Source: Zymoseptoria tritici IPO323 (taxonomy: Eukaryota > Ascomycota > Dothideomycetes > Mycosphaerellales > Mycosphaerellaceae). From it: 64,000 nt of DNA. Positions within the stretch are counted from its first letter, which is position 1. Each line of letters begins with the position of its first letter. Under the pieces are notes generated by a model. It was not told the origin of the DNA. It saw only the letters and a program-made list of their open reading frames with translations, and searched no databases. This document shows positions 57,408 to 64,000 of this stretch, piece by piece. The stretch is taken from positions 408,106-472,105 of the forward strand of contig NC_018199.1 of assembly GCF_000219625.1 (NCBI RefSeq). Reading direction: 5' to 3'. The position numbers and the translations under genes were made by a program.

Positions 57408-57597
57408 CCGGCAAGTCGGGGCAGCAAGACGAATCCGACGCTCGTCGCATACTTCGAAAACCTCACTTCTGAACCTTGTAACGGTTTCTTTCGCAACAAA
57501 GACAGGCTCCGAGACCGGGCAATTACGAGAAGAACTGTCCATTCAAAATCTTCCATGTCGTATCTATAAGAGCTTGTTTTACCCTACTTATAGCGTA

Positions 57598-57750
57598 GCT
57601 CGGGTCGACGAAGTCGACCCGAGCGGAGCTATAAGGCGACTTTTCGCGAAGCGACGCGACTTCTCGCGAAGCGACTATTCGTTCGAGAGGTCGTAAGCCC
57701 TTCGAGAAGGCTTAGGGGATCTTTCTATAAGCCCTTAAGGCTTATAGATA
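57598..57750. repeat. Cluster of palindromes next to the subtelomeric satellite
   Basis: GCTCGGGTCGAC-gaa-GTCGACCCGAGC (57,598-57,624) is a perfect 12-bp inverted repeat with a 3-nt loop. 'gcgactt.tcgcgaagcgac' is repeated directly at about 57,636 and 57,656. AAGCCCTTCGAGAAGGCTT (57,695-57,713) and CTATAAGCCCTTAAGGCTTATAG (57,726-57,748, shown here in part: arms CTATAAGCC and GGCTTATAG) are further palindromes. No coding sequence. Confidence 0.8.
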
Positions 57751-57779
57751 AAAATACCCTATTTTAGTACTAGAAAATA

Positions 57780-59400
57780 AGGGTTCCGAGGTTTTATTAG
57801 AGGCTCTTAAGTTTCTAGGTATATAGAGTAGGTTTTATAAGATATAAGAGGCTCTAAAGAGTAAGAGAAAACTACTAGCTAGTCGTAGAAAACTCTAGTA
57901 CTCGCTAGAAAACCTAAAGTACTAGTATATATAGAGACTTAAGGTTTTAATATTCTTCCTAGAGTTTTAAGGGCTTAGGGTATAGTTTTCCTAGATTCTT
58001 AAATAGATAAAGAAGCTTAGAAAACCTCTAACTAGTCTATATAAACTCTACTAAAGTTTATAAAACCCTAAGTTTTAGTCCTAAGAAATTTCTTAGTAAA
58101 GACGGACTTAGAGTTTTATATTAATCTAGGAGGTTTCTATAGACTAGTGTATAGTTTTAGTAGATTCTTACGTAAATAAGAAAGCTTAGAAAACTATTAG
58201 CTAGTCCTAGAAAACTCTATAAAAGAATAGAAAACTTAATATCCGAAATAAAATATAAACGACGGGCCTAGAGTTTTACTTTAAGCCCTAGGGTTTCTAT
58301 AGACTAAATAATAGTTTTAGGGTATTCTATACTAACCTAGAAAGCCTAGAAAACTATAAGTTAGTCCTAGAAAACTCTAGGAAAGAATAGAAAACTAAAG
58401 GTATATCTAGTACTAAGAAATCTAGACTCGAAGTTTTAGTAAAAGCTCTAGAGTTTCTAAAGACTAGCTAGTAGTTTTCTTCTACTCTTTAATAGATTAG
58501 GAAGCTTAGAAAACTACTACTTAGTCTTAGAAAACCCGAGGAAGAAATAGAAAACCTAAGGTAGATATAGTACTAGGAAATCTAGACGCGAAGTTTTAGT
58601 TAGGCTTAGGAAGTTTTAATAGACTAACTAATAGTTTTCTTATATCCTTTTATATATTAAGAACCTTAGAAAACTATTACTTAAGCTTAAAAAACTCTAT
58701 AGATAAATAGAAAACCTAGGTTCTACTTAGTACTAAGAAAGTCGGACTCGAGGTTTTAATAGAAGCCCTAGAGTTTCTATAGCTTATATAATAGTTTTCC
58801 TACTATTTAGGCTAAATAAGAAAGCCTATAAAACTATTACCTAGTTCTTAGAAACTCTATAAAGAAATAGAAAACCTAAAGTCTCTTAAAGTCTAAAAAA
58901 ATTATTACTATAGCTAAACTCTAAGTTTTCTAAGAAGCCCTAGAGTTTCTATAGACTAAGTAATAGTTTTCCTATTATTCTAGCCGACTAATAAAGCCTA
59001 GAAAACTATTAAATAGTTCCTAAAAACTCTATAAAGAAATTAAAAACTAAGATAGACCTAGTACTAAGAAAGTCGGACCTTAGGTTTTTATTAGATCTCT
59101 AGAGTTTCTATTATCTAAGTAGTAGTTTTCCTATCTTTATTACTACTCTAGAAAGGCTAGAAAACTATTAGCTAGTACTAGAAAACTATAAGGAAGAATA
59201 GAAAACCTAAGATAGACCTAGTATTAAAAGTATTAGACTTAGGGTTTTTATAAGAGCCTAGAAGTTTTAATAGACTAAGTTATAGTTTTCTTATACTCTT
59301 ACCTAACTAAGAAAGCCTAGAAAACTATAGCTTAGTCCTAGAAAACTCTTAGAAAGAATATAAAACTATATTAAAAATAGTACTTTAAGAAAAGCTATAG
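57780..59400. repeat. 160-bp subtelomeric satellite, about ten diverged copies
   Basis: The block 'gaaaactatta.ctagt' recurs near 57,869, 58,022, 58,189, 58,349, 58,509, 58,669, 58,829, 59,001, 59,160 and 59,320, mostly 159-160 bp apart. Each unit also holds 'gaaagtcggactcgaggtttta', 'ccctagagtttctatagact' and 'atagttttcctat' (shortened). CA and TG are nearly absent throughout, so the array has been saturated by RIP-type change while unit spacing is kept. Confidence 0.92.
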
Positions 59401-59510
59401 TAGAGAAATAGAATAAAATCCTATAAGATAGCTATATAAAGTAGTCTAGATACCGTTCCCTAAACGCCTAACCTTCTATACTTAATCCCTTATATTAGAA
59501 TTTAAAAGCT

Positions 59511-62500
59511 TTATCCCTTTTTAGGCCGTCCGCCTTTTTTACCGCTCTTAATCTTCTTCGGTCTACCTCCTTTCTTTTTAACTATCTCTTTAGCCTCTTC
59601 TATATTCTCTTCTACGTCTAGATTATTATTAGAAGATTTCGATTTACTACTATTAGAACTATTTCTATTACTAAAAGACCGCTTAGTAGAAAGCTTCGGT
59701 ACTAGGGGTTTAGAGCTACTAGGTACTACTAGATTCGATCTTAACTCTAGAGTCTTTATAGGATTCTTAGGGTTCTTTACTCGAGAAGAATTCTTAGATT
59801 TAATAGAATTATTAGAGGTAGGGCTAGAATTACTAGACGGCCGTAAAGACTTAGTATTACTCTTTTCTTTAGAGTTAGATATAGGTTCTATAAGATTCTC
59901 TCTTTCCGGATCGATAGTCGTTATATAATCCTCGATAATAGTCTCTTTAGAAGGGCTAAAGACTTTATTATTAAGTAGACGAAGAGCTTTAGGAGTAAGT
60001 CGATTCTTTCTAGTATTTTCTTCCGTTAAAAGGGTTTTAGGACTATTAAACGTATTCTTAAAGGTAAAAGATATATTAGAATCCGAGCTAGGGTTGCTTA
60101 GATTATCTTTAGAGGACTCGAGTACCTTAGGAATAGTAAGCGTTTTATTATCCGAATTATTACTTAGGTTAAGACTACTAGAGTCGATAGAAGATATCGA
60201 AGAAGAGGTAGTACTATCCTCTTTATTACTAGTCGTCTTATAGCTTTTTACTCGAGAGATATACTCTACTTTATCTTTTAAGATCTCTCTTATCGATTTA
60301 TCCTCTAGTAAATTAAAGTAGTTAAAGTATAGCTTAGAGAAAGCTAGGCTTCGGTTCGTAGTATCTCTAGTCTTATTACTAAAGTAGTTTGTTTCTCTAG
60401 CGTAGTTTAGATTCGCTACTTTAGTAGAATGTCCCGCTAGTATATCCTCGATATTAGATTGTTCTCGATTACTTAATTTTATAGCCGTTTTGTTCGATCG
60501 AGGGCTTAATAGCTCCGGCCTCTCTACTAGTATACGCTCTTTAATTATATAGGTTATTAAATGTCTATACTCTTTAATACCAATTCCTTTATTAAAGTAC
60601 TTTTTAGTTATATCCTTTAGAGCTTTACTTAGAGTAAGGCTCGTAATATTCTTATTATAAAGCTTAAAGAAAAGCTTTGTTTCTAGGGTTGTAACGTCTA
60701 GATAGTTAATCCGTAGATACTCTATTAGCGGAATAATAAAAGTAATATAGTAGACTATTATCCTCGTTATGCGTATAGGTAGAAACCGAATAGTATTAGT
60801 ATTTAGGGTAGTAGAGTCCCGGTTCTTATCGAGGTTACTCGTATCTAAAGCTATTAAATTATTACTCTTATCGAGGAAGATATCTCGTAGGGATCCTAGA
60901 CTAGTATTTCGAAACTTAAGTAGAATAACCGCTTTCCCTCTTAAGGGACTACTCGATAGTAAGTAGATATTTAGCGCTAAAGATACTAAGAAGTTATAGA
61001 TCTTTTTAAAGTAGCTTAGAATACCGTCTTTAATATTCGCCTTACTACCTAGAGTAGGATCTAGTAAGAGGTCTTTATTTATAAACTTCTTAATAAGAAT
61101 ATCCTTATATTTTACTAGGTACTTAGAGCTCGTTAGATCCTCTAAAGGCGTATTATTATCTTTTCGATCGAGAACTTTACTTAGATCTAGGTCTATTATA
61201 TTTTCCTCCTCCTTATTAAATAGTATAATATCCTTAAAGAATAGATCCTCTAGATCTTCTAAGGATTTTATAAATAAGGTCCGTAGCGTATTTATATTAA
61301 TTTTAATATTATCTATAGCTAAAGTATCCGGATCTATATCGTCTATAGGCTTATAGCTACTAATCTTATTATAATTATAATACTTTAGCTTAATCCGAAG
61401 GCTATAGTACTCCGTAAAGTAGTTACTAGCATTTATAGTTAATCTAGACTCGATAAACTTTAAGGCGTTATCTACTTTAGTAGTAGTAGTACTTAGAAGT
61501 ACTAAATACTTTAAAGTAAATAGGCGGCTAGAGTAGATTAACTTAGATAATAGAGATTGTACCGAAGTCGTCTTTCTAAATATAATAGTATTCTTATCTT
61601 CTAGAGCTAGGATCTTAGCCGGATCTAAGCTCGCTATAATCAAATAGGTTATTAAAGGATTATTAAAACTACTATTCTCGTAGAATACTATATCTATCCC
61701 TAGAGTAATAAGATAATCTAGAGTCTCTAATAAAACTCTCTTTAGATCTTCTTTAGCTCTATTACTATCCTCTATTAAATACGTACTAATAGTAGATACT
61801 TTAAATAAAAGACTACTAAGAGAAGACTCTATAGTAGGCTTAGAGTAGTAGGCTTCCGGCTCTCGATATATAGTATAGAGATAGACGAAGAAGGTAGCGA
61901 TAGGCTTAAGGTAAGACTTTCTCGTAGCTATATCGAGCTCTTTAAAGGCTTTTACTTCTAGATTATTATTTCCCGGGTTATAGTTATTAAGAGCCTTTCT
62001 AGTATTTATAGAGAGATCTTCGATAGAACTAAAGGTTTCTAAGCCTAGATTTATAGTTGTATAATAGATAAAGGCTAGTAGCCTATTCTTAAGAAAGATA
62101 TTAGGATCTATCGTATTTAGAAGTAGTTCTAGGTCCTTATCCTCTAGATATCGGAAGTAGTAGGTACTTCTATTAAAAAACTCCTCCTCTCTATTTATAT
62201 TAGATTCCTTAGGCGCGTTAGAAAGCGTATCCTTCTTTATACTACTAAAGACGTCTTTATACGTATCTAGATTTAGATCCGTATTAGATATACTATTAGT
62301 ATAGGTATTACTATTCTCTTTAATAAACTTAGGTATAAACCTATACTTTAGATTATCCTTAAATCCTTTAATAGATATAATAGGAACCTCTCTTAGAACG
62401 TTAGGGTTAAGAGTAGTCGTACTTTTATAGTTATGTTTTTTATTTAAATGTCTTCGTACTTCTTTAGCGCTCGGATTAAGATAGAGACAAAATCGGCATT

Positions 62501-63000
62501 TATACCCGTCTAGATTTAGCTCTAAGTTAGGATAGTAGTAGGTATTATAGCTTATATTACTAAGTAACTCCTTAGAATTCTTTTCCTCTTTAATAAGTAT
62601 ATCTTTACCCTCTATAAAGCTCTTAATTAAATCTAGAATAGAGGTAGAGTTATAGTATTCTCTAGTCTCCTTATTATTCTTATTCGAATGTCCCTATTAT
62701 ATATAGTTAGTAGGGTTTCTAATATACTCTCTAGACTATACTTACCTTTAAATGTTTTACTATATTATTAATATCCTTAGTAAGAGTAGTAGAACATTCC
62801 GAGCAAATTAATAGCTTTAGATCCGGATTATAGTCTAGCGGTAACCCTTCTAAGGACTCTATACTACTAGGAGTAATAGCTTTAAAGGTCTCCTTAGTAT
62901 AAGGCCTATTATCCTCTAGTAGTTTATTAAATTCTTCTATAGTAAGAGGTCTAATTCTATCTATATTCTTATAATAAATACTACTAGTAGTAGAAGACAT
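59511..63000 (-). CDS. Telomere-proximal zinc-finger / tyrosine-recombinase-like protein with C-terminal AT-hooks
   Basis: Exon 1 is 63,000-62,746. A 52-bp intron (62,745-62,694; GTAAGT donor, AATAG acceptor) follows. Exon 2 is 62,693-59,511, about 1,145 residues with no internal stop. Zinc finger 1 is LICSEC...KHLK joined across the splice to GHS, so splicing creates its last His (C-x2-C-x13-H-x3-H). Finger 2 is YKCRFC...RRHLNKKH (62,511-62,434). Further on are IRITRIIVYYITFIIPLIEYL (20 quoted residues or fewer in two parts: IRITRIIVYY, ITFIIPLIEYL), KEYRHLITYI and LAGHSTKVANLNYARE, which match the recombinase-like region of fungal telomere-linked helicases and OrsD-type proteins. No helicase domain follows; the C-terminus is Ser/Asn/Lys-rich and ends in two GGRPKK AT-hook motifs. 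It is the last gene before the telomere. A DNA-binding role at chromosome ends is inferred. Met, Trp and Gln are nearly absent. Confidence 0.75.
62694..62745 (-). other. Intron of the telomere-proximal gene
   Basis: Donor GTAAGTATAG, acceptor TATAATAG, 52 bp. Without splicing exon 1 stops four codons further on (VSIV-stop). With splicing the frame joins in phase zero and completes zinc finger 1 (HLK|GH). Confidence 0.75.
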
Positions 63001-63867
63001 CTAGTAGTAGTAAAGAGTATAAGAGGTAGTAGTAGCAAAGAGTATAAAAGGTAGTAGTAGAGTAGATAATATAAGAGAGTTAAGAAAAGGAAGAGAAGAG
63101 TAAGAAGAAAACTAAAGGTTTATATAGTCTACTCTATTTCTAGATATATAGTATAGCGGTTTTAAAGTATAAGATATAGCGGTTTCTAAGTATATATTAT
63201 AGCGGTTCTAGGGTATAGAGTATAGAATATAGAGTATAGCGGTTTAGAGTATACTAGTATCTAGATATATACTATAGCGGCTTAGAACTATATACTATAG
63301 AGGTCTCTAAATATATAGTATATAGTATAGGCGCCTAGAAGTATAGAGTATTATATATTATATATAATAGATATATAATATAAAAGCCGAGAACCTAATA
63401 GATTAATACTTTAAGTATAGCTTATATATATAGTATACTTTAGCTAGTAGTTCTAGAGTATAGATAAAATATAGGGTATATACTATCTCTTATTCTACTT
63501 AGACTACTTAGAGCTACGATATAGAGATAAATTAATTAACTAAGGTAAATATAAAGCGTAATCTATATAATAAGAATATTAGTAAATAGAATAAAGATAT
63601 AGAAGTAGATAGGGTAGAACCCGAATCCGCGTAGCGCTAACCCGGTTAATAGGTTTAATTAAGTCGCCATAAAGCGTAACCCGTTAAATAGGTAAAAGCG
63701 TTAGGGTTAATAGGTTTAATAAAATCGACGCGAAGCGTAACCCGTTAAATAGGTAAAAGTATAGGTTAGGGTTAAGACATATAAGTAGGGGAGGTCGAGT
63801 AGAGACGGTAGTAGAGTTTAGATAAGGTTAAAGTTGTAGGGTTAGGCGCGCGCGTAAGCGCGCGGCG

Positions 63868-63868
<1 letters not shown>
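63001..63868. repeat. Subterminal AT-rich repeats and GC hairpin, no gene
   Basis: From 63,130 to 63,420 short words (tatagcggtt, agtatatagtat) recur irregularly. From 63,640 to 63,780 a ~62-bp unit containing 'ggttaataggtttaat' and 'gcgtaacccgttaaatagg' is present about twice. At 63,846-63,866 GCGCGCGCGTAAGCGCGC forms a GC-rich hairpin. This region separates the last gene (ATG at 63,000) from the telomere and must contain its promoter; no specific promoter element can be assigned. Confidence 0.7.

Positions 63869-63916
<48 letters not shown>
63869..63916 (+). repeat. Variant telomere repeat TGAGGG, eight units
   Basis: Eight perfect TGAGGG units stand immediately proximal to the canonical repeats. 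Confidence 0.97.
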
Positions 63917-63917
<1 letters not shown>

Positions 63918-64000
63918 TAGGGTTAGGGTTAGGGTTAGGGTTAGGGTTAGGGTTAGGGTTAGGGTTAGGGTTAGGGTTAGGGTTAGGGTTAGGGTTAGGG
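63917..64000 (+). repeat. Telomere, TTAGGG, 14 units to the window end
   Basis: Fourteen perfect TTAGGG units on the plus strand reading outward, so this is the right-hand chromosome terminus. The window ends inside the tract. Confidence 0.98.

Larger units (their letters stand above)
55965..57570. repeat. Duplicated ~0.5-kb unit, copy 2, split by a hAT insertion
   Basis: Matches 55,440-55,910 up to 56,417, then resumes at 57,416 after the hAT element. Copy 1 shows the uninterrupted order 'aagggtctgccg..tagtcgggg', giving an approximate empty site. This copy also holds an extra hairpin module. Confidence 0.75.

Noticed and set aside
59511..61643. Treating the 710-codon frame from TTG at 61,643 as the complete gene.
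   Set aside because: The same frame is open upstream to 62,693 and splices in phase to an ATG exon at 63,000, adding both zinc fingers.
59511..63000. Starship captain (DUF3435 tyrosine recombinase).
   Set aside because: N-terminal C2H2 fingers, the AGHS...YAR segment and position beside the telomere fit telomere-linked/OrsD-type proteins better, and no cargo element or target site is visible.

Overview
The window is the right-hand end of a chromosome of a filamentous ascomycete fungus. It finishes in 14 uninterrupted TTAGGG units (63,917-64,000). Multi-copy sequence carries the signature of repeat-induced point mutation (RIP): C to T at CpA on both strands, with TAG/TAA stops at Gln and Trp positions. 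Spliceable introns with GTAAGT-like donors and CTAAC-like branch sites fit Pezizomycotina. A more precise placement (Dothideomycetes-like) would be a guess.

Layout. (1) 1-10,214 has ordinary base composition, no recognisable conserved gene, many short imperfect duplications, and one minus-strand tandem-repeat ORF (6,056-6,853) with a broken duplicate beside it. (2) 10,224-23,865 is a 13.6-kb RIP-degraded DNA element with inverted termini and a flanking 9-bp direct repeat. Read through its stops it encodes a RecQ-like helicase, a DUF6589-like protein with one intron, two tandem paralogues of an unknown Cys-containing protein, and perhaps a fifth gene. (3) 23,875-41,110 is again ordinary composition: a three-exon small membrane-anchored protein, a zinc-knuckle (Gag-like) protein with a downstream paralogous segment, several weak multi-exon candidates and many minisatellites. 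(4) 41,110-54,000 is a string of retroelements separated by short internal telomere tracts: a RIP-destroyed Gag/protease fragment, then a 5'-truncated copy (A) and a near full-length copy (B) of one APE-type LINE. Each LINE copy has its 3' end joined directly to TTAGGG repeats and its 5' end facing the chromosome end. (5) 54,600-59,400 holds a 56-bp satellite, a duplicated ~0.5-kb unit containing small hairpin modules, a hAT element with perfect 8-bp target duplications, palindromes and a 160-bp satellite. (6) 59,511-63,000 is a long, intact, two-exon gene for a zinc-finger/tyrosine-recombinase-like protein with C-terminal AT-hooks, related to the N-terminal part of fungal telomere-linked helicases. 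(7) 63,000-64,000 is subterminal AT-rich repeats, a GC hairpin, TGAGGG variant repeats and the telomere.

Three results stand out. First, the telomere-proximal gene lies in DNA almost stripped of CA and TG dinucleotides, yet it stays open for about 1,145 codons, and most of the CA/TG it retains encodes zinc-ligand Cys/His and recombinase His residues. The Gag zinc knuckle at 44,013-44,045 lost the same kind of residues. This looks like a gene shaped to survive RIP. Second, the paired LINE copies look like chromosome-end-primed insertions, the HeT-A/TART-type orientation, in a fungus. Third, the 13.6-kb helicase/DUF6589 element is a candidate undescribed family of large inverted-repeat elements. 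All identifications are by eye; no database search was run.
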